DNA of 64,000 nt, taken from positions 3,594,001-3,658,000 of the forward strand of contig NZ_CP066167.1 of assembly GCF_016132545.1 (NCBI RefSeq). Reading direction: 5' to 3'. The DNA is from Spongiibacter nanhainus (GTDB taxonomy: Bacteria > Pseudomonadota > Gammaproteobacteria > Pseudomonadales > Spongiibacteraceae). A program made the position numbers and the translations under genes. Below, in pieces: positions 36,294 to 45,376 of this stretch. Position 1 is the first letter of the stretch, and every line of letters begins with the position of its first letter. The notes below the pieces were generated by a model. The model saw only the letters and a program-made list of their open reading frames with translations, was not told where the DNA came from and ran no database searches.

Positions 36294-37504
36294 TAGCCGC
36301 TCCACTCCGCGTCCCGCTCACCAAAGTCCCAGCCGCGACCATCGCTGTCGCGATAGCGTTTAAGGATCTGCTTGGCCACGGATTGAATGTGTACTTCATC
36401 TGGCCCGTCGTAAACCCGGGCTTCACGGGCATGGCGGTACATCCTGCTCAGCGGGGTATCGTCAGTCAGACCGGCGGCGCCGTAGACCTGAATGGCCCGG
36501 TCGATCACATTGTGGACCATTCGCGCGCCCACCACTTTGATCAGGCCAATCTCGACACGCCCCGGATCACCACTGTCGATGCACTTGGCCGCGTGCAGAG
36601 TGAGCTGTCGGCAAGCCTGAATTTCAGACAAGGAATCAAACACGTGCTGCTGCATTAACTGCTTGTCGGCCAGGGGGCCACCAAAGGCACTGCGGTTGTG
36701 AAGACGCTCGCACATCAAGTCAAAAGCACGCTGCGCCTGTCCCAACCAGCGCATGGCGTGAAAAATACGACCGGGGCCGAGTCGGCGCTGGGCAATTAAA
36801 AAGCCTTCGCCGCGCTTGCCCAGCAGGTTTTCCTCCGGCACGCGGATATTGTCGTAGACCACTTCGAAGTGGCCGGTGTTTAACCCCAGCACGGGGGTAT
36901 CACGCTGAATCTTGTAACCGGGATGGTCAGTGGGGACCAGAATCATACTAAAGGCGGAGTGGCCTGGGGCCTCCGGCTCGGTGCGACACATGATGGTGGT
37001 ATAGGCAGCAATATCAGCCCCGGTGGTAAACCACTTGCGACCGTTGATCACCCACTCGCCGTTTTCCAGCACGGCTGAGGTCTGCAATTGGGTGGGGTCG
37101 GAACTGGCCAAGTCCGGCTCGGTCATCGCAAAGCTTGGGAAAATCTCCCCCGCAACCAGAGGCGCCAAATACTGCTCCCGCTGCGCTGGCGACGCGTACT
37201 GATTGAGCATAATGGAGTCTTGCAAGGTATAAGTGCCAAAAACCAATTGGGCGTATTCAGAGCGGCCGATCACTTCGTTGATGTACACATACTCCAGAAA
37301 GGGCATACCCTGACCACCGATCTCCTTAGGGTCGCCCAGCGCCCACAGGCCTGCCGTTTTAGCCTCGGCCATCAGCCCGCGCAAGGTCTCCATAGAGCGC
37401 TGCTTATCCTCGCCTTGCAAGATCGGCTCTGCGGGGTAAATCCGCTCTTCCAAAAAGGTTTTGACCTCGCGTCTCACTACGGTCCAGTCGCGGGATTCAG
37501 ACAT
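36293..37504 (-). CDS. Acyl-CoA dehydrogenase, ACAD10/11 / LvaC type
   Basis: A 403-residue ACAD. FAD segment MTEPDLASSDPTQLQTSA and NGRKWFTTGAD; C-terminal VYGAAGLTDDTPLSRMYRHA and VYDGPDEVHIQSVAKQIL. The YDGPDEVH ending is the mark of the ACAD10/11 subfamily rather than simple fatty-acyl dehydrogenases. In the LvaABC pathway the equivalent enzyme removes phosphate from 4-phospho-acyl-CoA to give an enoyl-CoA. It is the first gene of the operon running to the P450; a GTCAA-N5-TTGAC palindrome lies 66 bases upstream. The following APH gene overlaps its stop. Confidence 0.92.
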   Translation of the reverse strand: MSESRDWTVVRREVKTFLEERIYPAEPILQGEDKQRSMETLRGLMAEAKTAGLWALGDPKEIGGQGMPFLEYVYINEVIGRSEYAQLVFGTYTLQDSIMLNQYASPAQREQYLAPLVAGEIFPSFAMTEPDLASSDPTQLQTSAVLENGEWVINGRKWFTTGADIAAYTTIMCRTEPEAPGHSAFSMILVPTDHPGYKIQRDTPVLGLNTGHFEVVYDNIRVPEENLLGKRGEGFLIAQRRLGPGRIFHAMRWLGQAQRAFDLMCERLHNRSAFGGPLADKQLMQQHVFDSLSEIQACRQLTLHAAKCIDSGDPGRVEIGLIKVVGARMVHNVIDRAIQVYGAAGLTDDTPLSRMYRHAREARVYDGPDEVHIQSVAKQILKRYRDSDGRGWDFGERDAEWSG

Positions 37505-37829
37505 CGTTATTCTCCGATTTCAGTGCTTGTGGAGCGCGATCCCCATCAAATCAAGGACCGCGACTATTTGTCAAGGATATTGACTTATTTGCTCGACGGA
37601 GGACTGACACCATCGCAACGGCAACGTCTCCGCCAACACAAAGGTACGGCGTGTGGCCGAGGGATGCTTGGACACCGACGAAAAACTAGGACTTAACCGC
37701 CACTTTATTTATTGTCTACTGGCGCTGCCGGCAACTTTAAACCACCGGCTCGATTAACCCGGCAAGCGCCATTCAAGCCATACACCCTACACGGCTACGC
37801 AAACGCTTTTGTACCGTACATCGAAGGGC
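37505..37829. other. Intergenic region with operator (no gene seen)
   Basis: A 325-bp gap between the ACAD operon and the marR gene, both on the minus strand. It contains the palindrome at 37570-37584 and a candidate minus-strand promoter (TTGACA overlapping the palindrome, 17 bases, ATTTGA). The remainder has no ORF with an RBS. Confidence 0.5.
37570..37584. promoter_or_regulatory. Putative MarR operator, ACAD operon copy
   Basis: Perfect palindrome arms GTCAA - GGATA - TTGAC, 66 bases before the ATG of the first ACAD. A minus-strand TTGACA (-35-like) overlaps it, so binding would block transcription. The same motif recurs at 38378 and 42280. Confidence 0.65.
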
Positions 37830-38282
37830 TTAGATTTTGATGACTGATACCGGGCCCCACTCGTGATTAAGGGATTTTTTCAGGGACTTGAACTCTGCTT
37901 CACCCAAGCGCCGGGCCAGCTCCTTCTCGATGCCTTTCATTATTTTTGCCGCATCAGCGCGGATCTGGTCGGCACTGGGGGCAAACTGGACCACCTTGGC
38001 GCGACGGTCTTTGGGGTCGGCGACCATTTCGATCAAACCCTCATCCCGCATGCCCTGCAACAACTGGTGAATCGCCTGGCGGCTGATCCCCAAACTGCGC
38101 GCCAAATCTGCAGGGCGGTTTATGCCGGCGGTGATATTGACCATGATCATTGAGCGGGTCCGACTCATGCGTTCCCAGCCTGCCGCCTGCAAGCTGGCTT
38201 GCAGGCTCTCGTCCACCCAATACAAGGCATAGGCCAGGGTACCAATCAGTACGTTCTTGTCTTCGCTCACAATTTTCTTCAT
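37830..38282 (-). CDS. MarR-family transcriptional regulator
   Basis: A 150-residue winged-helix regulator: recognition region RPADLARSLGISRQAIHQLL (~res 58-77) and wing VADPKDRRAKVVQF (~88-101), flanked by dimerisation helices. MarR proteins usually repress and release DNA on binding an aromatic or acyl-CoA ligand. It sits in the middle of the region whose units carry the GTCAA-N5-TTGAC palindrome, one copy being in its own divergent promoter region (38378). It is the best candidate regulator of the ~29-45 kb catabolic cluster. Confidence 0.87.
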   Translation of the reverse strand: MKKIVSEDKNVLIGTLAYALYWVDESLQASLQAAGWERMSRTRSMIMVNITAGINRPADLARSLGISRQAIHQLLQGMRDEGLIEMVADPKDRRAKVVQFAPSADQIRADAAKIMKGIEKELARRLGEAEFKSLKKSLNHEWGPVSVIKI

Positions 38283-38377
38283 ATCAAATGCGACACCACA
38301 GCTGTTATTTGCCCGTGCTCAGTCAGCACACGATTGTAGGCTCAATCTCCATACAAGCCCACTCGGACAGTATTTTA

Positions 38378-38392
38378 GTAAAGTATATTGAC
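38378..38392. promoter_or_regulatory. Putative MarR operator, marR/hydrolase intergenic copy
   Basis: GTAAA - GTATA - TTGAC, one mismatch from the palindrome seen at 37570 and 42280. On the plus strand it overlaps TTGACA (38388-38393), followed after 17 bases by TGTACT, a plausible promoter for the hydrolase gene that starts at 38442. It lies 95 bases upstream of marR, allowing autoregulation. Confidence 0.55.
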
Positions 38393-38441
38393 ATTATAAG
38401 AGGGAGTTGCTGTACTTTCCAGCACAATAAGGAGGTGCTAA

Positions 38442-39611
38442 ATGAGCGAAAAAACCCGATCTTACGAACGTATTCCCTATCTCATTTTTTATCAGGACAA
38501 GAGCCCGTTTAAAGAAACCTACGCCGGCCCGCTGGACTTTGGCGCTCTAAAATCCCACCACCTCAAACCCGCCGAACCCAAGAGCAACAACGTTATTTTG
38601 TTTATGCACCCCATCGGCGGCGGTGAGTACCTGCCCATGGTGGTCGCCTTGGCCAAGGCCGGCTATCCGGTGATTTATTGCCAGAGCCGCTATTCTGGCA
38701 ATGACAGTGCCTTGATCATGGAAAAAGTCGCCATCGACATGGGCAACTGTATTCGTCACGCCAAGGAGCAGCTGGGCTACGACAAGGTTATTCTTGCCGC
38801 CTGGAGCGGTGGCGGTTCGCTGTCCCTGTTCTACCAAAGCCAGGCCGAGAATCCCACCATCACCCACACCCCAGCTGGCGACCGGGTAGACCTGACCATC
38901 CAGGACTTAATCCCCGCCGACGGCGTGATGGTGCTGGCCGCCCATGTCAGCCGCGCCCACACCCTGACCGAGTGGATGGATGCCTCAATAATGGATGAGA
39001 GTGACCCGGAACAACGGGACCCGGAACTGGACCTCTACAATCCGGCCAACCCCAATCAGCCGCCCTACTCCGAGGCCTTCCTGACCCGCTACCGGGAAGC
39101 CCAGGTGGCCCGCAACCGCCGCATTACGCAGTGGGTAAAAGATAAACTGGCCGACTTTAAAGCCAAGGATCGCCCCAACGAGGAATTTGGTTTTGTGGTT
39201 CACGGCACCATGGCCGACCCGCGCTGGCTGGACCCCAGTGTCGACCCCAATGACCGCCAAGCCAACTGGTGCTACTTGGGCGACCCCCAGGTGGTCAACA
39301 ACGGGCCGGTGGGCCTGGCACGTTTTTGCACCCTGCGCAGTTGGTTATCGCAGTGGAGCTACGATGACTCCAACGCTGACGGCGTGGCCTGCGCAGGCAA
39401 AATCTCTGTGCCCATTATGGTGGTGGGCAATTCTGCCGATGACGCCTGTACGCCCAGCCATACCCACCGGCTGTACAACGCCATCAGCCACGACGACAGG
39501 GAAATGCACGAAATCCAGGGCGCGACCCACTACTACTTTGGGCAACCGGAACAATTGCAGGAGGCCGTCGAGCTGTGCGCTAGCTGGTTGCAGCGCAAGG
39601 GTTTTGCCTAG
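38442..39611 (+). CDS. Alpha/beta hydrolase, probable ester/lactone/CoA-thioester hydrolase
   Basis: A 389-residue alpha/beta hydrolase with a strong RBS (AAGGAGGTG). Near the N-terminus HPIGGGEYLPMV (~res 52) would form the oxyanion side; the nucleophile elbow is AAWSGGGSL (Ser ~120), an Ala-variant of GxSxG. Late Asp (GNSADDACTPSHTHR) and His (GATHYYFGQ) complete the triad. No signal peptide, so cytoplasmic. It is divergent from marR with an operator between them. It might open a lactone or ester to feed the hydroxy-acid pathway in the neighbouring operon; that is inference. Confidence 0.82.
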   Translation: MSEKTRSYERIPYLIFYQDKSPFKETYAGPLDFGALKSHHLKPAEPKSNNVILFMHPIGGGEYLPMVVALAKAGYPVIYCQSRYSGNDSALIMEKVAIDMGNCIRHAKEQLGYDKVILAAWSGGGSLSLFYQSQAENPTITHTPAGDRVDLTIQDLIPADGVMVLAAHVSRAHTLTEWMDASIMDESDPEQRDPELDLYNPANPNQPPYSEAFLTRYREAQVARNRRITQWVKDKLADFKAKDRPNEEFGFVVHGTMADPRWLDPSVDPNDRQANWCYLGDPQVVNNGPVGLARFCTLRSWLSQWSYDDSNADGVACAGKISVPIMVVGNSADDACTPSHTHRLYNAISHDDREMHEIQGATHYYFGQPEQLQEAVELCASWLQRKGFA

Positions 39612-39684
39612 GGCCGGGCGCCGACGGGCAATCCCCAGGAGCAAGGTCTGAATCTGCCGGCGCTGTACCCGCCAAAACCGCGCC

Positions 39685-42078
39685 TCACCAATTGTAATAG
39701 AGTGAGGCAAACACCTTTCTGCCCTGCTTTTGCCGCACGTTGTAACTACCGGGGAAAAACACCGTATCCAGCGTCTGACCGGCAATCTCCTCGTCGCTAA
39801 GGTTGCTGCCGCCGACACTGATAACCCAACCGCTATCCAGAGAAGCGAGGCTCAGACGCGCAGAAATAGTGGTGTAAGCCTCCAGGAAGGTGGCCCGATC
39901 AAGGTCGCCATCGGTGTACTGATCCCCTTGGTAGAGAATATCGACACTGGCAGCGGCCCCCAAACCAAATAGCGGGAACTGAATGCTGGGCGTCAGGCTG
40001 GCGGTTTGTTTTGGCGCCAGGGAAATGCGGCGATCACTAAGATCTTGCTGGGCGTCTGTCCCCTGCTCAATCGGCGCCGGAGCTGAGGGATAGTTTTCAT
40101 AGCGCGCATCCAACAAACCCAACGAACCGGAAATCTGCAGAATTTGTAGCGGCGTTAGCCAGGTAAAGTCCAGCTCGACACCGTCAGATATTGCCGACGC
40201 CGCATTGGTCACATCAAAGAAAGCGCCGTTAAAGGCCAGCACTTGCAGATCATCAAAATAGGTGCGGTAGGCCACCGCGTTGAGGCGCAGGGTGTTGTCG
40301 AAGAACTGGCCCTTCAGCCCCCCTTCGATAGTGTAGGCCTCCTCCGGTTCGAAGTTCAGGTCTTCGCCACCAAAGGACGAGGCGTTAAAGCCACCACTCT
40401 TAAAACCCCGGGAGTAAGTCACAAATAGGTTGGTGTCGTTATTGAGGTAGTACTGCACCGACAGTTTGGGCGAGACATCGGTTTCGGTTCGCTTTAAATC
40501 ATCTTCGTTATAGTTTTCCGCACTCAGTGCCAGCTCCATCACACAGGGCAAGCTCAGCGCCGCTTGGGTGCAGCTCGCCTGGCCACTCGCCACACCGGTT
40601 TTCTTTTCACGGCTATAGCGCACGCCGGGGGTTATCACCCAGCTCTCGGTGAGATACCAACTAAACTGACCGAACAAGGCCTGGGCTTCCACGTCCAGCA
40701 GATAATCCAGCAGGTATTGATCCTCGCCAATCACTGCGGCGGTGATATCGGCAATGGGCAAAAGGCCGGCCAGATTTAAGGTGCCCAGCAAGCCACCACT
40801 GCTGATGGAGGTATTACCGCTGAGCAGCTGCAACAAGTCATCGGTGGTCAAATAGGCGCCCAGATCATCACCGGCCTGTATCACCGTCTGCTGGGTAAAG
40901 CGCGAGTCGAAGAGGAAGGTGCCCACCACAAAATCCAGGCGCTCCCCCAAACCAAACAGGCCATCAAAGCCGCCGGTAAAGCGCCACTCCAAGGATTGTT
41001 GTTCGTACTGGGAGGCGACACCCAAAGTGGCCAGATCTGCGGGTGAGGTGTCCAGATCCACCAGGCTCTCCAGGTTTAGCTCGGTGTCAGCCACCACCAT
41101 GGTAGAGTTTAAATCCTGAATGGCACCCAGGTCACCGATGCTCCACTCAACCTTTAATGATAGTGTTTCCGAGTCTTTATCGATAAAGCCCGGCTGATCA
41201 TAGGAGGTCTGCTGGTCGTTGGGGTCATCCTCAATATTCGGGTCGTAGTTCTGTAAAAAGGTCCGGGTGCCGTCGTCCAGTTGTGATAATTGCAGGCCCC
41301 AGTAGTTGGCGCTGGTCTCCGAGCGCACCGCGTTAAGGGTGAAACTCAGCGACTCGGTCGGCGTCGCTACTACTTTCAGGCGCTGGGCATCCTGCTCGTG
41401 CTTATCGTCCTGTCGATTCAGAAAGCGGTTGTGCAACTGGCCATCCCGCTGGATATCCATGGCGGAAAAGCGCAGCCCCAACCAATCGGTAATCGGCCCG
41501 CCAATGCCCAGCTCCAGGCGGCGCTCATCCGGATCGGTCTTGGTTGCCTGAAGGTCGCCGGAAAACGCGTCACCGGGCTCTTTGGTACTGACATTAAAGA
41601 CACCTGCCACGGTGTTTTTACCAAACAGCGTACCCTGAGGCCCCCGCAACACCTCGACACGGGCAATATCAAAAATCGCTTCGTTGTAATAGGACGGGCG
41701 GGCGAAGAAGACTTCGTCCTGCACAAAGCCCACCGAACTTTCAAAGGCCGCATTAAGGGGGTTGGAGCCAAAGCCGCGAATATTAATCTGCGCCAACGCC
41801 GGATCGGTGTCGGAAGAAAAACGCACATTGGGGATATAGGGCGCAATATCCTGAAGACCAGCGCCCCCCAATTCACGCATTTGCTCGCCGCTGATCGCCG
41901 TTAGCGAGATAGGCACATCCTGGGATGACTGCTCTATCTTCTGGGCGCTGACGATCACCTCTTCCAGAGTCCGGTTTGACTGCTGCGCCACACTGGTCGC
42001 ACTCAATAGGCTAAACAACCCAGCAGCCAGCCATTTTTCAGGTGCCACGCTCAGCCCATTTTGCTTGTCATTGCTCAT
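39685..42078 (-). CDS. TonB-dependent outer-membrane receptor
   Basis: A 797-residue receptor. N-terminal signal region (WLAAGLFSLLSATSVAQQ), TonB-box-like TLEEVIVSAQKIEQSSQDVP, plug (INIRGFGSNPLNA; VEVLRGPQGTLFGKNTVAGV) and a beta-barrel ending in FASLYYNW. It is related to the receptor at 24186 but clearly a different copy (e.g. different surface loops). The promoter region (42079-42316) is shared with the divergent GST operon and contains the best copy of the MarR-type palindrome. It likely imports the cluster's hydrophobic substrate. AATAACAATAA lies 11 bases before its ATG. Confidence 0.92.
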   Translation of the reverse strand: MSNDKQNGLSVAPEKWLAAGLFSLLSATSVAQQSNRTLEEVIVSAQKIEQSSQDVPISLTAISGEQMRELGGAGLQDIAPYIPNVRFSSDTDPALAQINIRGFGSNPLNAAFESSVGFVQDEVFFARPSYYNEAIFDIARVEVLRGPQGTLFGKNTVAGVFNVSTKEPGDAFSGDLQATKTDPDERRLELGIGGPITDWLGLRFSAMDIQRDGQLHNRFLNRQDDKHEQDAQRLKVVATPTESLSFTLNAVRSETSANYWGLQLSQLDDGTRTFLQNYDPNIEDDPNDQQTSYDQPGFIDKDSETLSLKVEWSIGDLGAIQDLNSTMVVADTELNLESLVDLDTSPADLATLGVASQYEQQSLEWRFTGGFDGLFGLGERLDFVVGTFLFDSRFTQQTVIQAGDDLGAYLTTDDLLQLLSGNTSISSGGLLGTLNLAGLLPIADITAAVIGEDQYLLDYLLDVEAQALFGQFSWYLTESWVITPGVRYSREKKTGVASGQASCTQAALSLPCVMELALSAENYNEDDLKRTETDVSPKLSVQYYLNNDTNLFVTYSRGFKSGGFNASSFGGEDLNFEPEEAYTIEGGLKGQFFDNTLRLNAVAYRTYFDDLQVLAFNGAFFDVTNAASAISDGVELDFTWLTPLQILQISGSLGLLDARYENYPSAPAPIEQGTDAQQDLSDRRISLAPKQTASLTPSIQFPLFGLGAAASVDILYQGDQYTDGDLDRATFLEAYTTISARLSLASLDSGWVISVGGSNLSDEEIAGQTLDTVFFPGSYNVRQKQGRKVFASLYYNW

Positions 42079-42279
42079 ATCGACGTCGCTTATTGTTATT
42101 CATCGTTTGGCAATATGGAGCGGCTGGATAGTTTGCAGGCAGGCCGCCCCACACTTTGTAAACTTACTTTACATTTATCTCTGCGCCGGTCAAGCCCCGC
42201 CCGCTCACTGTGGCGCCCCAGGACAGCTTGCCCACCCCGAGCCAATCACGCCTTACGACTGGACAGGGCCAAAGTCATC

Positions 42280-42298
42280 ATGTCAATATAATTGACAT
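42280..42298. promoter_or_regulatory. Putative MarR operator, TonB receptor / GST copy
   Basis: Perfect 19-base palindrome ATGTCAATATAATTGACAT (8-bp arms, 3-base centre), containing GTCAA-N5-TTGAC. It lies 18 bases before the GST start and ~200 bases upstream of the TonB receptor, so it could repress the GST operon directly and possibly the receptor. Confidence 0.7.
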
Positions 42299-42316
42299 AA
42301 TTAGCGGAGGCAAACA

Positions 42317-43045
42317 ATGATAAAACTCCACACCGTGCCCACACCAAACGGCCACAAGATCTCCATCGCTCTTGAAGAGTTAGGTGTTGATTACGAGGTG
42401 ATTCCCTACGACATCACTAAGGGCGATCAATTTAAGCCGGAGTTCCTGGCCCTGAACCCCAATAACAAACTGCCGGTGTTGGTGGATGACGAGCCACTGG
42501 GCGGCGGCGAGCCGATAGTGGTATTTGAGACCGGTGCCATTCTGATTTATCTGGCCGACAAGTACGGGCAACTGCTTTCCACCGAGCCCCGTCAGCGCTA
42601 CGCTGAACTGCAGTGGTTGATGTTCCAAATGGCCAGCGTCGGCCCGCTACAGGGCCAGGCCCACCACTACGTGCGCTATGCCCGCGTTAAACAGGATTAC
42701 GCCCAGGAGCGCTATTTGAATGAAACGCGCCGACAGTGCCAGGTGCTGGAATCGCAACTGGCAGACCGTAACTATATCGCCGGCGATAACTTTTCCATTG
42801 CCGACATTGCCCTCTGGCCCTGGTTGCGTGCACTGCCCTTAATCGACATTCACCTGCAACAGGACTATCCCGCCACCCACGCCTGGTTCGAGCGGGTCGC
42901 GGCCCGCCCCGGTGTGGAGCGAGGTAAAGATGTGATTGATGGGTATGTCTATATGCTGCCGCCCAATTTCTATATGGAGCTGGATGAGCGAACCTGGTCC
43001 TACTCCTTCGGCAACGAACAATACAAGGATCGACAGCGCCAATGA
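42317..43045 (+). CDS. Glutathione S-transferase (YfcG/nu-class-like)
   Basis: A 242-residue GST. Thioredoxin-like N-domain at res 1-85 (HTVPTPNGHKISIALEELGV, NPNNKLPVLVDDE, ETGAILIYLADKYG) and helical C-domain (DNFSIADIALWPWLRAL). The TPNG opening is typical of nu-class/YfcG-like GSTs, which have glutathione-dependent disulfide reductase or peroxidase activity. GCGGAGG precedes the ATG. Its stop overlaps the ATG of the CoA transferase (ATGA), so it belongs to that operon. A possible role is conjugating or reducing a reactive intermediate of the pathway. Confidence 0.9.
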   Translation: MIKLHTVPTPNGHKISIALEELGVDYEVIPYDITKGDQFKPEFLALNPNNKLPVLVDDEPLGGGEPIVVFETGAILIYLADKYGQLLSTEPRQRYAELQWLMFQMASVGPLQGQAHHYVRYARVKQDYAQERYLNETRRQCQVLESQLADRNYIAGDNFSIADIALWPWLRALPLIDIHLQQDYPATHAWFERVAARPGVERGKDVIDGYVYMLPPNFYMELDERTWSYSFGNEQYKDRQRQ

Positions 43046-44271
43046 GCCCCTTGGAACATACCGCCCTGGCGGCGAATAAACCTCTGGCAGGCATCCGCGT
43101 ATTGGACCTGACCCACATGTTATCCGGCCCCTATTGCACCATGACCCTGGCGGACTTGGGTGCCGACATGATTAAGGTTGAACCCCTCAAAGGCGAGGGC
43201 ACCCGAGCTCTACTGGCCAAGGACCCCAAGCACGCCATCGACGGTATGGGGGCGTATTTTTTAACCCTTAATCGCAACAAGCGCACTGTCAGTATCGATT
43301 TAAAATCGGAAAAAGGCCTGGCGGTTTTTTACGAGCTGGTCAAAAACGCCGACGTGGTGGTCAACAATTTTGCGGCGGGTGTCCCCGCCAAACTGAAAAT
43401 CGACTACGAGCACCTTAGCCAGGTCAACCCGCAGATCATTACTTGCTCCATCACCGGCTTTGGTGAGAACGGCCCCGGCGCCAACCGCCCAGCCTTTGAC
43501 CAGGTTGCCCAGGCCTATGGTGGCGGTATGTCCATCACCGGCACTGACGCCGACAACCCCACCCGAGCCGGCATCCCCATCGGCGATCTGGGCGGCGGCA
43601 TGTACGGCATTATCGGCGTGCTCACCGCCATCATCGAGCGCCAACGCTCCGGCAAGGGGCAACACGTCGATATCTCCATGTTGGATGTGCAAATCTCCCT
43701 GCTCAACTACATGGCCACCATGCACTTTCTATCGGACGAAGACCCCGAGCCCATCGGCAACAGCCACTTTGTGCACGTACCCTACAACAGCTACGCCACG
43801 CGCAATGGCCATATTGTGATCGCGGTGCTGACCGACAGCTTCTGGCACAACTTAAAAACCCTGCTCGACTGTCCCGAGCTGGAGAAACCGGAATACGATC
43901 ATCAACCGGGCCGCCTGGCCGACAAAGCCGTTATCGATCAGAAAATTGGCGACATACTAAAAACCGACACCACAGAAGCTTGGCTGGATAAACTCAACGC
44001 CCTGCGTATTCCCGCTGCGCCGGTCAACACCTTTAGCCGCGCCCTGCGAGATCCGCAAGTACAACACCGCAATATGGTGGTGGAACTTCAACACCCCAAT
44101 GGTCAATCCACTCGCGGGCCAGGCTGCCCGGTAAAACTGTCACGCAGCAATGGCGAAAGCTACACCCCCGCCCCATTGTTGGGACAAAATACTGATCAAC
44201 TGATGAAGGAACTGCTCCACTACAGTGACGACGCTATCGCTCAACTCAAAGCCGAAGGAGTCATCGGCTAA
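43042..44271 (+). CDS. CaiB/BaiF (family III) CoA transferase
   Basis: A 409-residue family-III CoA transferase. Opening LAGIRVLDLTHMLSGPYCTM (the first part of the CoA site), ADMIKVEP, and the catalytic-Asp region GIPIGDLGGGMYG (Asp ~182), then GQHVDISMLD. It moves CoA between carboxylic acids without ATP. The gene overlaps both neighbours (ATGA with GST, TAATG with HMG-CoA lyase). The pairing with HMG-CoA lyase suggests a role like succinyl-CoA:hydroxymethylglutarate CoA transferase, giving HMG-CoA or a similar 3-hydroxy-3-methyl acyl-CoA. Assignment of the exact acid is inference. Confidence 0.9.
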   Translation: MSPLEHTALAANKPLAGIRVLDLTHMLSGPYCTMTLADLGADMIKVEPLKGEGTRALLAKDPKHAIDGMGAYFLTLNRNKRTVSIDLKSEKGLAVFYELVKNADVVVNNFAAGVPAKLKIDYEHLSQVNPQIITCSITGFGENGPGANRPAFDQVAQAYGGGMSITGTDADNPTRAGIPIGDLGGGMYGIIGVLTAIIERQRSGKGQHVDISMLDVQISLLNYMATMHFLSDEDPEPIGNSHFVHVPYNSYATRNGHIVIAVLTDSFWHNLKTLLDCPELEKPEYDHQPGRLADKAVIDQKIGDILKTDTTEAWLDKLNALRIPAAPVNTFSRALRDPQVQHRNMVVELQHPNGQSTRGPGCPVKLSRSNGESYTPAPLLGQNTDQLMKELLHYSDDAIAQLKAEGVIG

Positions 44272-45194
44272 TGGCAGAGCGGATTACTATCAACGATGTC
44301 GGCCCCCGGGATGGTCTGCAAAACCAGGCCACGATCTTAACTCTGGAGCAGCGACTGGGGCTGATTAACGCTTTGCTAAACGCCGGCCTTACGCACATTG
44401 AAGTCGGCTCCTTCGTCTCCCCCAAGGCGGTACCCGCCATGGCGGGTACCGGCGAACTGGTGGCTGGCCTACCCCGGGGTGAACACTTTCAATTCTCCGC
44501 CCTGATTCCCAACCGCAAGGGCTACGACTTGGCCCGTGAAGCAGGTATCCAACACGTCGGCATGGTGGTGGCGGCCAGCGACGGTATGAACCAAAAGAAC
44601 ACCAACATGCCCACCCAGCGCGCGCTGGATATTGCCGTCGAACTCTTTGAGCAGGGCAAGAGCGACGGCATGAAACCCCTGGCCTACATTGCCACTGCCT
44701 GGGAATGCCCCTATGAAGGCCCGGTAGATCCCGGCGTGGTCATCGATATCGCCGGCCAACTCATCGACGCCGGCACTGCAGAAATCATCCTCGCCGACAC
44801 CATCGGCGCCGCCGCCCCCGGTCAAGTCAAAAGCCTGGTCACGGAACTGGTCAACCAATTCGGCGCCGACACTTTCTCTTGCCACTTCCACGACACTCGG
44901 GGCATGGGCGTCGCCAATGTGTATGCGGCAACCGAAGTTGGCATTCGCAAATTCGATGCCTCCATTGGCGGCCTCGGCGGCTGCCCCTTTGCCCCTGGCG
45001 CCACCGGCAACGTCGCCACTGAAGATGTGGTATTGATGCTGGAGCAAATGGGCTTCGATACCGGCATAGACCTAGTCAAACTGGTTGCCGCTATCGACAC
45101 GGCATCCACTCTTGTCGGCCGAGACCTGGGTGGACACAGCCTGCCTTGGCTTCGTCAGCAGATAGCGAAAGGCGCATTGCCACCGCAACACTAG
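44271..45194 (+). CDS. Hydroxymethylglutaryl-CoA lyase (HMGL-type)
   Basis: A 307-residue lyase of the DRE-TIM family. Catalytic/metal residues: VGPRDGLQNQ (Arg-Asp), CHFHDTRGMG (the two metal-binding His) and the mobile loop GLGGCPFAPGATGNVATED with its Cys. It cleaves HMG-CoA to acetoacetate and acetyl-CoA. The gene overlaps the CoA transferase stop by one base. With it, a 3-hydroxy-3-methyl dicarboxylic acid could be disposed of. Related enzymes act on citramalyl- or longer 3-hydroxy-3-methyl-CoAs, so the substrate may differ. Confidence 0.93.
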   Translation: MAERITINDVGPRDGLQNQATILTLEQRLGLINALLNAGLTHIEVGSFVSPKAVPAMAGTGELVAGLPRGEHFQFSALIPNRKGYDLAREAGIQHVGMVVAASDGMNQKNTNMPTQRALDIAVELFEQGKSDGMKPLAYIATAWECPYEGPVDPGVVIDIAGQLIDAGTAEIILADTIGAAAPGQVKSLVTELVNQFGADTFSCHFHDTRGMGVANVYAATEVGIRKFDASIGGLGGCPFAPGATGNVATEDVVLMLEQMGFDTGIDLVKLVAAIDTASTLVGRDLGGHSLPWLRQQIAKGALPPQH

Positions 45195-45376
45195 ATTTAT
45201 GAAACTGGTAACAACAACTACAGCCGATGCAATGACTGCGTTTATCTCGCGTCTTTTATAGCACTATTCAAAGCGCCTGCTCCTGCTAATTTTTGACCAA
45301 GTATGGCAAGCTGTCAAAATAACAACTTTCTGACCTACGATCTTTGGTCAACAGCAGTAAGACAAGCGAGAGTGTG

